NCBI GenBank assembly: GCA_002710495.1
Contig: PAKE01000049.1
Location: forward strand, 1 to 8,816
Origin: Flavobacteriales bacterium
Lineage (GTDB): Bacteria > Bacteroidota > Bacteroidia > Flavobacteriales > BACL11
Reading direction: 5' to 3'
DNA length: 8,816 nucleotides
Below the pieces are notes generated by a model that did no database searches, was not told the origin of the DNA, and saw nothing but the letters and a program-made list of their open reading frames with translations. Shown here piece by piece: positions 1 to 7,343 of this stretch. Numbering within the stretch: the stretch's first letter is position 1; each line of letters opens with the position of its first letter. The position numbers and the translations under genes are program-made.

Positions 1-1647
1 ATGACTTTCTTAATTCCAAATTTTATGGGAGGAAGTTCTAACAAGTTTAATCCAATAGATAGAAAAACTTATGCTTTGTCAGTTTTTGACGAATCACATT
101 TAGGAAATGATTCCGAAACCTTGAAATATTTAAGTACAGTAAGAAATAATAAAGAACGACAAAAATTACAACAACAAACTTCTTCTTATTGGGGGGATCA
201 ACCTGGAACAGCTCCAACTTATGTAGGATCTATTATTATGTTATTGTTTGTTTTGGGCATTTTATATGTTAAATCTCCATACAAATATTGGATACTAATT
301 ACAACTACCCTTTCCGTCATGCTTGCATGGGGAAGTAATTTTCTAGGACTGACAGAATTCTTTTTTAATAATATTCCTTATTATAATAAATTCAGAGCCG
401 TAACCATGGCTATGATTATCGCAGAATTTGGAATTGCACTATTAGCAATTTTAGCTTTTAATAAATTTTTGAATAAAGAAGATAATAAAGAGAAAAAGGA
501 AAAATTAAAATTAGCATTTTATATAACTGGAGGAATAACCTTATTACTTGCAATAATTCCTTCTTTATTCTTAGATTTTCTATCTTCTAATGATATAACG
601 TCATCAAACTCTGTATTTTTTAATGCTCTATCAAATGATAGAGAATCAATACTTAAGTCAGATGCTTGGAGGTCGTTTATTTATATTCTTCTTTCATCTG
701 CAGTATTATGGATGTTTATTAAAGGAAATATTAAAAAACAATATGTGGTTATTATTTTTGGAATTTTGATACTTTTTGATATGTGGTCGGTAGATAAAAG
801 ATATCTAAATGAAACACATTTTGTAGAACCAACAGAATCATCATTTATTCCTACAAAAGCGGATAAGGAAATTCTGAAAAATAATAAGAATAATTCTAGA
901 GTATTTAACCTTAATAATCCATTTAATGAAAGTGCCACTTCTTATCACCATAATTCAATAGGAGGTTATCACGCTGCTAAACTTTTAAGATATCAGGAAT
1001 TAATTGACAATCAAATTTCCACAGAACTTCAAAAAATTATTACAGATTTAAACATTCAAAGAGTGCATGAATTTTCAAATGTTCTTAATATGTTGAATAC
1101 AAAATATATAATTTACAATCCTAAAGCAGATCCGATAATTAATCAAGATGCTCTAGGAAATGCATGGTTTGTTTCAGAAGTTCATATGGTAGAAGACGCA
1201 AATCAGGAAATGGATTCGTTAAATTCTTTTAATCCTAAAACAACAGCTATAGTAGATGATAGATTTACAGAAAAGATAAAAAATTTCACTTTAGATTCCC
1301 TTGCAACTATTGAATTAAATCAGACAATATATAAACCAAATCATCTCACTTATAATATTGAAAACGTTACTTCAGATCAGTTAGCTGTCTTTTCAGAGAT
1401 TTATTATGAGAAAGGTTGGAATGCTTATATTGATGATAAGATTGTACCACATTTCCGAGCTAATTATGTTTTAAGAGCAATGATGGTCCCTGCAGGAACA
1501 ACAAAAATTGAGTTTAAATTCGAGCCGACTTCTTACTCTACTGGGGAATCCATTGCATATGCAAGTTCAATAATATTATTACTTCTTTTAGGATTTGTTT
1601 CTTACAAGGAACTAAAACTAAAAACAGAAGAAAGTATAGAAGAATAA
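1..1647 (+). CDS. YfhO-family membrane protein, C-terminal part (5' partial)
   Basis: This is the C-terminal 548 residues of a YfhO-type polytopic membrane protein (the family annotated as bacterial membrane protein YfhO, a GT-C-like fold; B. subtilis YfhO works in wall-polymer glycosylation). Family members in Bacteroidota are usually about 800 residues or more, so the ATG at base 1 is probably internal and the true start lies upstream. Hydrophobic segments are visible at about residues 74-90, 96-114, 132-153, 171-191, 226-240, 247-262 and 520-535. Between the last two is a long soluble domain with family-typical stretches: MLNTKYIIY (363-371), GNAWFVSEV (386-394), YYEKGWNAYIDDK (468-480) and a following VPAGTTKIEFKFEP block. 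It probably transfers a sugar on the periplasmic side of the inner membrane, or otherwise modifies a surface glycan; the substrate cannot be read from the sequence. Its stop codon directly abuts the next start, so the two are almost certainly co-transcribed. Confidence 0.88.
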   Translation: MTFLIPNFMGGSSNKFNPIDRKTYALSVFDESHLGNDSETLKYLSTVRNNKERQKLQQQTSSYWGDQPGTAPTYVGSIIMLLFVLGILYVKSPYKYWILITTTLSVMLAWGSNFLGLTEFFFNNIPYYNKFRAVTMAMIIAEFGIALLAILAFNKFLNKEDNKEKKEKLKLAFYITGGITLLLAIIPSLFLDFLSSNDITSSNSVFFNALSNDRESILKSDAWRSFIYILLSSAVLWMFIKGNIKKQYVVIIFGILILFDMWSVDKRYLNETHFVEPTESSFIPTKADKEILKNNKNNSRVFNLNNPFNESATSYHHNSIGGYHAAKLLRYQELIDNQISTELQKIITDLNIQRVHEFSNVLNMLNTKYIIYNPKADPIINQDALGNAWFVSEVHMVEDANQEMDSLNSFNPKTTAIVDDRFTEKIKNFTLDSLATIELNQTIYKPNHLTYNIENVTSDQLAVFSEIYYEKGWNAYIDDKIVPHFRANYVLRAMMVPAGTTKIEFKFEPTSYSTGESIAYASSIILLLLLGFVSYKELKLKTEESIEE

Positions 1648-2925
1648 ATGTCATTTAAGAAAGTATTAATTATTACTTATTATTGGCCACCGGCTGGAGG
1701 TTCAGGAGTGCAGAGATGGTTAAAATTTTCAAAATATCTCCCAGAAAATGGATGGAAACCTTATGTTTTTACTCCAGATTCACCTTCTTTTGAGATAAAA
1801 GATGAAGATTTATTATCTGATATAAATCCAGAAACTGAAGTTTGGAAGACTCCAATTTGGGAGCCTTATAAGATTAAAGATAAATTATTAGGTAAATCGG
1901 AAAGTTCTAATACGGGAATTATTCAAGATAAGACCTCTACAAAAAATAAAATGCTAAATTGGATTAGAGGGAATATTTTTGTTCCAGACCCAAAAGTTTT
2001 TTGGGTAAAACCATCCATAAAATTACTTACTGAAAAAATAAATAACGAGGGGATAACACACATAATATCAACAGGCCCTCCTCACTCAATGCATCTCATT
2101 GCATTAGGTCTGAAAAAGAAAAATGTAGATTTAAAATGGGTGGCAGATTTTCGTGATCCTTGGTCGGAATTAGATTTGTTAGAAGAGTTTCATTTGACGA
2201 AAAAGTCTAAACAAAAATATAGAGATTTAGAGAAGGAAGTATTAGTAAATGCAGACGTAACTTTAACCGTAAGTGAAAGTTGGGTTGAATCTTTTAAAGA
2301 TCTGGGTTCTAGTAATGTAAAGTTAATTACAAATGGATTTGATGAGGATGATTTTAATGTAAAAAAGATAGAAAATGATAAATTTATCATTGGTCATTTC
2401 GGACTTTTAAATCACCTTAGAAATCCGAGAAATTTATGGAAAACACTCAATGATTTATGTGATGAAAATCCAGATTTTAATGAAAAATTAGAAATAAGAC
2501 TTTCTGGAAATCTTGATACAGAAGTTTTGCAGAATATCACACAATATTTTCATCTGAAGAATAAAGTTAAAGTATTAGGGTATTTATCACATAAAGATGT
2601 TCTGAATCAGTACAATAGTTCATCAGTACTTTTACTTTTATTATTTAATTCTGAAAGTGGAAAAGGAAATTATCCCGGAAAAATATTTGAATACTTTGCT
2701 GCAAAAAGATCAATTTTAGCTTTTGGTCCAGAAGATAGTGATACTGAAAAATTAATTCAGAAAACAAAAACTGGAGTCTTCTTTACTTATGATGAAATAG
2801 AACTTAAAAAAGAAATCTTAGATTTATTTCATAATGATATAAATACTATATCATCTAGAAAAACTGAAGGTTTTAGTAGAAAAAAATTGACTAAAGATTT
2901 ATCAAAGTTGTTAAATAACATCTAA
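1648..2925 (+). CDS. GT4-like glycosyltransferase
   Basis: A 425-residue GT-B fold glycosyltransferase of the family-1/GT4 type, predicted cytoplasmic. The N-terminal domain opens with a beta strand (KKVLIITYYWPP) followed by the glycine-rich loop AGGSG (residues 16-20) typical of this subfamily. WVADFRDPW is at 164-172. The interdomain region carries TNGFDEDDF (228-236), a common signature at the start of the nucleotide-sugar-binding domain. The C-terminal domain has YPGKIFEYFAAKR (342-354), where K345 and E348 fit the sugar-nucleotide site; the first Glu of a classical EX7E motif is not present, as is common in this subfamily. It should add a sugar from an activated donor to a lipid-linked glycan; donor and linkage are unknown. 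The start is the ATG immediately after the YfhO stop (TAA then ATG), and its own stop overlaps the flippase start by one base (TAATG), showing translational coupling in one operon. Confidence 0.9.
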   Translation: MSFKKVLIITYYWPPAGGSGVQRWLKFSKYLPENGWKPYVFTPDSPSFEIKDEDLLSDINPETEVWKTPIWEPYKIKDKLLGKSESSNTGIIQDKTSTKNKMLNWIRGNIFVPDPKVFWVKPSIKLLTEKINNEGITHIISTGPPHSMHLIALGLKKKNVDLKWVADFRDPWSELDLLEEFHLTKKSKQKYRDLEKEVLVNADVTLTVSESWVESFKDLGSSNVKLITNGFDEDDFNVKKIENDKFIIGHFGLLNHLRNPRNLWKTLNDLCDENPDFNEKLEIRLSGNLDTEVLQNITQYFHLKNKVKVLGYLSHKDVLNQYNSSSVLLLLLFNSESGKGNYPGKIFEYFAAKRSILAFGPEDSDTEKLIQKTKTGVFFTYDEIELKKEILDLFHNDINTISSRKTEGFSRKKLTKDLSKLLNNI

Positions 2926-4475
2926 TGGGAATTGTAAGAAATCAGAGCATCAAGAATTCAATCTATTTTTACATAGGTTTGGTTTTTGGTGCTCTTTCCA
3001 CAATTATATTTTATCCTCATGCTTTTAATTCGAATCCTGAACATTGGGGTTTACTTCAGATTATTGTCGCTTACTCTATTGTTGTTTCTACTGTATCACA
3101 TTTAGGTTCACCTAAAACTCTTATTCGATTTTTCCCAAAGGTTAAAGATAAGCATCAGCTTATTACTTTAACTTTTCTTATACCTGTTGTTGGTTTTTTA
3201 CTTGTTTTATTGTTTTTTATTCTGTTTAAGGATATTATCTTTTCATTGTTTGAACCAGAAATAGGTAGATTTCATAAATTTGAAGATTTTGTTGTTGAAA
3301 TGAAAACCTATAGTTTATTAAAATTAAATATTCATTTATTATTCTTATTAATTTCCTTTTTATCTTTTTTTGAGGTTCTTTGTGCATTGTCTCGTTCTTT
3401 ATTAAAGACAACTATTCCTATATTTTTAAAAGAGGTTTTTTTAAAGGGGATGAGCATTGTATTATTGTTCTTACATTGGTTTAATTATATTGATTTCCAG
3501 CTATTTTTGAATCTATATATTTCTTTATATTTAGTTATGATCTTAATCTTATCTTTTTCAATTTTTTCTAAATTTCAATATAAAATTACATTTAAATTTG
3601 ATGATATAGAGAGTAAAAGATTACTTCGTTTTGGATTGTATGTTTTAGGAGGTGGAGCATCTGCAATGTTAGTTTCTAAGATAGATATGATAATGATACA
3701 AAAGTTTTTAGGGTTTAAGCAGGTCGCTTTTTATACTATTGCATTCTTTATTGGAAATGTTGTTAGAGTTCCTGGTAGGGCAATTGGATCTATTGCTACA
3801 CCTTTAATTGCAAAGGCATGGGAAAGAAATGATATTTCTGAAATTCAGGATATTTATATTAAATCTTCTATTAATCAACTTCTTGTTGGAGGATTAATAT
3901 TTCTAGGGGTATGGTTGAATATTTATGATGGATTAAGTTTACTTCCGGAAAAATTTCAGGGAGGAACTTTAGTAGTATTATTTATTGCTCTTTCTCAACT
4001 TTTTAATGTAGCGACAGGTGTAAATGGTCAAATCATTGTAAACTCAAAGTATTATAAGTTTGATTTGTATTCTAACTTTATCTTACTTTGTATCACTTTA
4101 TTTGCCAATTGGATTTTTATTCCTGAAAGCAGTCCTTTATCAGCATATCATATAGTAGGAATAAATGGAGCTGCTTTTGCTACTGCTCTTTCCGTTCTTG
4201 TTTTCAATACTATGAAATTAATATTTCTTTATATTAAAATGGGAATACAACCATTTACTTTTAATACAATTAAAGCTATTATTTTAATTCTTATTGTATA
4301 TTTATCAATTGACAATATTACTTTGCCTGAAAATGTATTTTATAGTTTACCTTTAAGATTTTTACTGTTGTTTGCACTATACCTCCCTTTAATGCTTCTT
4401 TTCAAAATATCAGAGGATATTAATAAAATTGCAAATGAAGTTTGGAATAAGTATTTTAGAATAGGTATTAAATAA
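2925..4475 (+). CDS. Wzx-like polysaccharide flippase (MOP/MATE superfamily)
   Basis: A 516-residue, strongly hydrophobic protein with roughly 12-14 predicted membrane helices across its length, matching the usual size and layout of Wzx-type flippases in the polysaccharide transport branch of the MOP superfamily. The N-terminus (NSIYFYIGLVFGALSTIIFYP) and the early segment HLGSPKTLIRFFPKV (59-73) are typical of the Bacteroidota form. The second half begins with a helix containing LGGGASAMLVSKIDMIMIQKFLG (241-263), the internal-repeat counterpart with the common '..D..MI..FLG' pattern. The expected role is moving an undecaprenyl-linked oligosaccharide across the inner membrane before polymerisation or transfer. 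It overlaps the upstream glycosyltransferase by one base and is followed by the only sizeable gap in the + strand cluster. Which glycan it moves cannot be seen; I left the symbol empty because wzx naming would imply a defined O-antigen. Confidence 0.88.
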   Translation: MGIVRNQSIKNSIYFYIGLVFGALSTIIFYPHAFNSNPEHWGLLQIIVAYSIVVSTVSHLGSPKTLIRFFPKVKDKHQLITLTFLIPVVGFLLVLLFFILFKDIIFSLFEPEIGRFHKFEDFVVEMKTYSLLKLNIHLLFLLISFLSFFEVLCALSRSLLKTTIPIFLKEVFLKGMSIVLLFLHWFNYIDFQLFLNLYISLYLVMILILSFSIFSKFQYKITFKFDDIESKRLLRFGLYVLGGGASAMLVSKIDMIMIQKFLGFKQVAFYTIAFFIGNVVRVPGRAIGSIATPLIAKAWERNDISEIQDIYIKSSINQLLVGGLIFLGVWLNIYDGLSLLPEKFQGGTLVVLFIALSQLFNVATGVNGQIIVNSKYYKFDLYSNFILLCITLFANWIFIPESSPLSAYHIVGINGAAFATALSVLVFNTMKLIFLYIKMGIQPFTFNTIKAIILILIVYLSIDNITLPENVFYSLPLRFLLLFALYLPLMLLFKISEDINKIANEVWNKYFRIGIK

Positions 4476-4489
4476 ATTTACATCTCTTA

Positions 4490-4513
4490 TTTGTATAATT
4501 TCCAATATCTTTG
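4490..4513 (+). promoter_or_regulatory. Candidate Bacteroidota-type promoter (-7 element TAnnTTTG)
   Basis: The octamer TATCTTTG at 4506-4513 is an exact match to the Bacteroidota -7 consensus TAnnTTTG used by their primary sigma factor. It lies in the 53-bp gap after the flippase and 15 bases before the next start codon, which would give a leader of roughly 10 nt. The -33 element is poor: a TTTG sits at 4490-4493, only 12 bases upstream, whereas about 19-20 is usual. It could drive the second glycosyltransferase and both sulfotransferases separately from the upstream genes. In such AT-rich sequence a chance match is quite possible. Confidence 0.4.
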
Positions 4514-4528
4514 TGCTTTTGAAAATTT

Positions 4529-5575
4529 ATGATTAAAGAGAGATTACTTTTTATTTACCCAAAGAAGTTTACATTTATTAATACAGAAATTAAAATACTC
4601 TCTGATAATTATGAACTTATTAGTCAAGATCAGAATTGGAATAATAAATTGTTGTTACCTATTAATTTTATAAGTCAATTTTTTTTCCTCATTTTTAATA
4701 TTACTAAAGTAAATACCATTCTTATTTCTTTTGGAGGCTATAGTTCGTATTTACCTTCTGTAATTGGAAGATTTTTTGGAAAAAAGGTAGCTATTGTTGT
4801 CCATGGAACAGATTGTGTAAGTTTCCCAGAAATAAACTATGGAAATCTTAGGAAACCACTCATGAGATGGTTTACTAGAAAATCGTATAAGAATGCAAAT
4901 ATTATTTTGCCAGTAAGCGAATCCTTAGTTTATACTGAGAATAATTTTTTCTCACATAATACAATGAAGTTTGGATATTCTTATCACCTTAAAAATATAG
5001 AAACTCCTTATAAAGTAATTCCCAATGGGTTAATAATTGAAGATTGGCGTAAAGATGAAACTGTTCAGAAGGATAAAAACTCATTTATATCTGTTCTTTC
5101 AAAAGGAAATATCTTACTCAAGGGAGTAGATTTGATTATTGATGTAGCTTCTAGATTTCCAAATCATAATTTTTTTTTAGCAGGAATTGATAATTTAGAA
5201 AATTTTCAAGAAGTTGAGAATATATTTTGTTTAGGTAAATTATCTCCAAAAGAGTTAAATTTTTGGTATAGTAAAACTCAGTTTTATTTGCAATTATCAA
5301 ATACAGAAGGATTTGGAGTGGCTCTTTGTGAAGCAATGTTGTGTAATTGCATTCCAATTGTTTCTGATGTTAATTCTTTACCCACTATTGTTGGTGATTC
5401 TGGCTTTATTTTAAAGAAAAGAGATTTAAACATGTTAAATGATCTAATAAATGTGGCATTAAAATCGGATATTAGTGATCTTGAGGTAAAAACAAGAAAT
5501 AGAATTATAAATAATTTTTCAAAAAAAAATAGACAAAAATTATTAATTAAAGAATTATTCTCAGAGAAGAAATGA
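4529..5575 (+). CDS. GT4-family glycosyltransferase
   Basis: A 348-residue retaining glycosyltransferase of the GT4/family-1 GT-B type, expected in the cytoplasm or at the inner membrane face. The N-terminal domain is short; a hydrophobic stretch at about 46-58 may be a membrane-contact helix. ISFGGYSSYLP (66-76) and HGTD (92-95) mark the acceptor-side domain. IPNGL (164-168) begins the donor domain, SKGNILLKGVD (191-201) carries the KG of the phosphate-binding region, and SNTEGFGVALCEAM (257-270) is a clear EX7E motif with E260 and E268. FCLGKLSP (233-240) is the usual strand-turn before it. The catalytic parts look complete. It probably extends the same lipid-linked glycan as the other cluster enzymes; donor and linkage are unknown. 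The gene has no obvious Shine-Dalgarno sequence, common in this phylum. Its stop overlaps the next start in ATGA. The gene is especially AT-rich. Confidence 0.92.
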   Translation: MIKERLLFIYPKKFTFINTEIKILSDNYELISQDQNWNNKLLLPINFISQFFFLIFNITKVNTILISFGGYSSYLPSVIGRFFGKKVAIVVHGTDCVSFPEINYGNLRKPLMRWFTRKSYKNANIILPVSESLVYTENNFFSHNTMKFGYSYHLKNIETPYKVIPNGLIIEDWRKDETVQKDKNSFISVLSKGNILLKGVDLIIDVASRFPNHNFFLAGIDNLENFQEVENIFCLGKLSPKELNFWYSKTQFYLQLSNTEGFGVALCEAMLCNCIPIVSDVNSLPTIVGDSGFILKKRDLNMLNDLINVALKSDISDLEVKTRNRIINNFSKKNRQKLLIKELFSEKK

Positions 5576-6306
5576 AACAAAGAGTAAAGATATATGGAGA
5601 AAGAAATACTGGAACTAACTATCTTACAAAGTTAATTGAAAATAATTTTGATGTTAAAATTTTAAAAGGAACAATTTCTAAAGGTAGTATTTTTACTTTC
5701 AGAGAATGGACAAAAGATTTGTTCTTCAATCTCACAAAAAGTAAAAATTTGGGATGGAAACATTCTGTTGTTGATGTAAATCTAGTTTTTAATCATAAAC
5801 ATAAACCCGTTATTATTACTTTAACAAAGAATCCCTACTCTTTTTTACTATCACTGTACAAAAGGCCTTATCATTATAAAAGAAATAAACCAAATACCTT
5901 TATTACTTTTTTGAAAGAGAAATGGGAGTTAACTGAAAGGGATAATTATAATTTAGAAAGTTTAGATAGCCCAATTGATCTGTGGAATATTAAGAATCAA
6001 TCTTATATTGATTTATCAAATACTTATTCGAATAATTTAATCCTAACTTATGAGGAGTTATTAGAAAGCCCAAATAAAATTATTTTTTCAATATCAGATA
6101 GATTAGGTATTCCCTTGAAAGATAAATTCAAAAATTATGATAATTCTACTAAAAATGATAATAAAGATTTTAATGATTATCAGGATTACTATTTAAACGA
6201 ATTATGGAGAAAAGAACTAGATAATGATGAGATAAATTTGATAAACTCAAAACTAGATTTAAATGTTTTGTCTCATTTTGGATATGAAATTTATAGAAAG
6301 AAGTAA
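5572..6306 (+). CDS. Divergent sulfotransferase-superfamily protein
   Basis: A 244-residue protein with the layout of a PAPS-dependent sulfotransferase, though divergent. At the N-terminus YGERNTGTNYLTKLI (8-22) fits the P-loop-like 5'-phosphosulfate loop following the first strand, in the 'ERxxGTNYL' variant found in some polysaccharide-locus proteins. LTKNPYSFLLSLYKR (84-98) fits the 3'-phosphate-binding segment: K86 sits where an Arg is usual and S94 is eight residues later, the same spacing as the classical Arg...Ser pair. ILTYEELLESP (157-167) corresponds to the 'v.YEDL...P' strand seen in the superfamily. I infer it sulfates a sugar or glycan intermediate, but another nucleotide-dependent transfer cannot be excluded. 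It starts inside the stop of the glycosyltransferase (ATGA, 4-base overlap) and ends overlapping the next sulfotransferase (TAATG), so the three are coupled. Confidence 0.68.
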   Translation: MKQRVKIYGERNTGTNYLTKLIENNFDVKILKGTISKGSIFTFREWTKDLFFNLTKSKNLGWKHSVVDVNLVFNHKHKPVIITLTKNPYSFLLSLYKRPYHYKRNKPNTFITFLKEKWELTERDNYNLESLDSPIDLWNIKNQSYIDLSNTYSNNLILTYEELLESPNKIIFSISDRLGIPLKDKFKNYDNSTKNDNKDFNDYQDYYLNELWRKELDNDEINLINSKLDLNVLSHFGYEIYRKK

Positions 6307-7205
6307 TGAATACAATTTACAAGAAATTAAAATATAAGTACTTTCTATATGGAATTGTTAAGTTCTTTAGGTTTTTTTCAAAATCTCCTTCCAAAATTAA
6401 GAATCCTCATTTTTTTATTATTGGATCAGGAAGAAATGGAAGTACTTTACTTGCTACTATCTTAAATGCACATAAAGATGTTGTAATCCCTCCTGAACAA
6501 TTTGTATTGCCTTATGCAATTATAAGAAGATATATTTTCTTCTTTTTTTCATCTAATAAATGGATTAATAATGTAAAAAGTTTAATAAGCAATCCACAGA
6601 AGACAATAAAGTGGGATATTGATGTCTCTACTTTAAATTCTAATGGGAAAGATATTCCGTTCTTGTTTAATAATATCTTTAATACTTATAGAAATATCAA
6701 TAATTCTTCCAGTAGAGTTTGGGGAGATAAATCACCATTAAACACTAATTTTATTAAATATATTTATCCTGAATTTTCTGATGCTAAATATATATTCTTA
6801 ATCCGAGATCCTAGAGATGTTGCTTTATCATACCGAAAATATTTAGGATTAGATAGTTTTAGATTTGGAATTTGGAAATGGAAAGATTCTGTAAGATCTT
6901 ATGATTATCTTTCAAAGAAAACAGATATTTTATTAGTAAAATATGAAGATTTAGTAGAGTGCCCTGATAATGAACTTAGTAAAGTAACTAATTTTTTAAA
7001 TCTGAGTAAAGATGACTCCATGTCTACATCTAAAGTCTCTGCTGATAAAATGGGAGTTGAGAAAGATTCTCATCATCAGAATTTAAGAAAACCGATATCA
7101 TCTAGGTCAGTAGGAAAATGGAAACATGAATTATCTGATAAAGATTTAAGTTATTTTACAAATAATATTAAAGATGAAATGAAACGATTTGGATATACAG
7201 ATTAA
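6306..7205 (+). CDS. Sulfotransferase family protein
   Basis: A 299-residue protein with good PAPS-dependent sulfotransferase motifs. After a basic, aromatic N-terminal stretch (1-33, possibly membrane-associated) come the 5'-phosphosulfate loop FFIIGSGRNGSTLLATILNAH (starts at residue 36), then EQF (64-66), WGDKSP (139-144), the 3'-phosphate segment FLIRDPRDVALSYRK (164-178, with R167 and S175 at the classical spacing), and LVKYEDLVECP (210-220). Near the C-terminus, SSRSVGKWKHELS (265-277) matches the 'GrWk..L' element that closes over PAPS in this family. Length is normal. It should transfer sulfate from PAPS to a hydroxyl or amine, here most likely on a saccharide made by the neighbouring enzymes, before export. 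The tyrosylprotein/heparan-type 'sulfotransferase family' fold is clear; the acceptor is an inference from gene context. It is the last intact gene of the + strand block, and no strong terminator follows. Confidence 0.88.
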   Translation: MNTIYKKLKYKYFLYGIVKFFRFFSKSPSKIKNPHFFIIGSGRNGSTLLATILNAHKDVVIPPEQFVLPYAIIRRYIFFFFSSNKWINNVKSLISNPQKTIKWDIDVSTLNSNGKDIPFLFNNIFNTYRNINNSSSRVWGDKSPLNTNFIKYIYPEFSDAKYIFLIRDPRDVALSYRKYLGLDSFRFGIWKWKDSVRSYDYLSKKTDILLVKYEDLVECPDNELSKVTNFLNLSKDDSMSTSKVSADKMGVEKDSHHQNLRKPISSRSVGKWKHELSDKDLSYFTNNIKDEMKRFGYTD

Positions 7206-7215
7206 GAAGATTTCT

Positions 7216-7343
7216 GTTCCCCCCCTCCCTTGCAGATCTCATAGATTGCTCTAAAGTTTCTTTAGCTTGCCAACTTAATTTTGATTTAAATAAACTTGTG
7301 AACCAATATATACTGCTCCTCCAGTTACAATTATTTTTTTCAT
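7216..7343 (-). pseudogene. Remnant of a GalE-like NAD-dependent sugar epimerase (large internal deletion)
   Basis: Reading the minus strand, an ATG at 7343 lies immediately after the stop of the barrel-peptidase gene and begins MKKIIVTGGAVYIGSQ, which matches the N-terminal NAD-binding strand and loop of extended short-chain dehydrogenases such as UDP-glucose 4-epimerase (normally TGGAGYIGSH). The third Gly of the GxxGxxG loop is Val here. The frame stops after 22 codons (stop at 7275-7277). In another frame, from about 7281, the sequence reads KLSWQAKETLEQSMRSA, resembling the extreme C-terminus of GalE-type enzymes ('lgWkAk..LE....saW.WE'). The residues that follow (REGGN) look like a mutated W-E-W-E. 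About 270-300 middle codons are missing. I infer a dead gene that once followed the peptidase in the same operon. The family assignment rests on short motifs; dTDP-glucose dehydratase or another epimerase is possible. Confidence 0.62.
7219..7229. other. Isolated C/G tract at the convergent junction
   Basis: The + strand reads seven C, one T, three C, which is a conspicuous GC-only island in sequence that is otherwise about 70% AT. It lies 14 bases past the last sulfotransferase stop and at the far end of the epimerase remnant, where intact relatives would encode W-E-W-E. It may be a product of the gene's decay, a slippage-prone homopolymer, or the trace of a recombination join. Confidence 0.4.

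Noticed and set aside
681..938. 85-codon minus-strand open frame
   Set aside because: Lies fully antisense to the YfhO coding sequence, has low-information Leu/Ser/Ile/Phe composition expected of the reverse of AT-rich coding DNA, and no family motif.
4470..4492. Possible terminator hairpin AAATAA / TTATTT after the flippase
   Set aside because: Six A-T pairs only, with an 11-base loop and one arm inside the stop codon; too weak to act as an intrinsic terminator.
5151..5580. Two overlapping minus-strand open frames opposite the second glycosyltransferase
   Set aside because: They are antisense to the conserved EX7E donor domain and resemble no known protein; chance frames opposite a well-supported gene.
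7312..7340. ACTG / CAGT hairpin followed by a run of seven T
   Set aside because: The stem is only four pairs and is separated from the T-run; the bases are fully explained by the epimerase start (Met-Lys-Lys codons and the glycine loop).
7275..7343. 22-codon small protein beginning at the ATG after the peptidase stop
   Set aside because: It matches the first strand and loop of a much larger enzyme, so decay of an epimerase gene explains it better than a functional microprotein.
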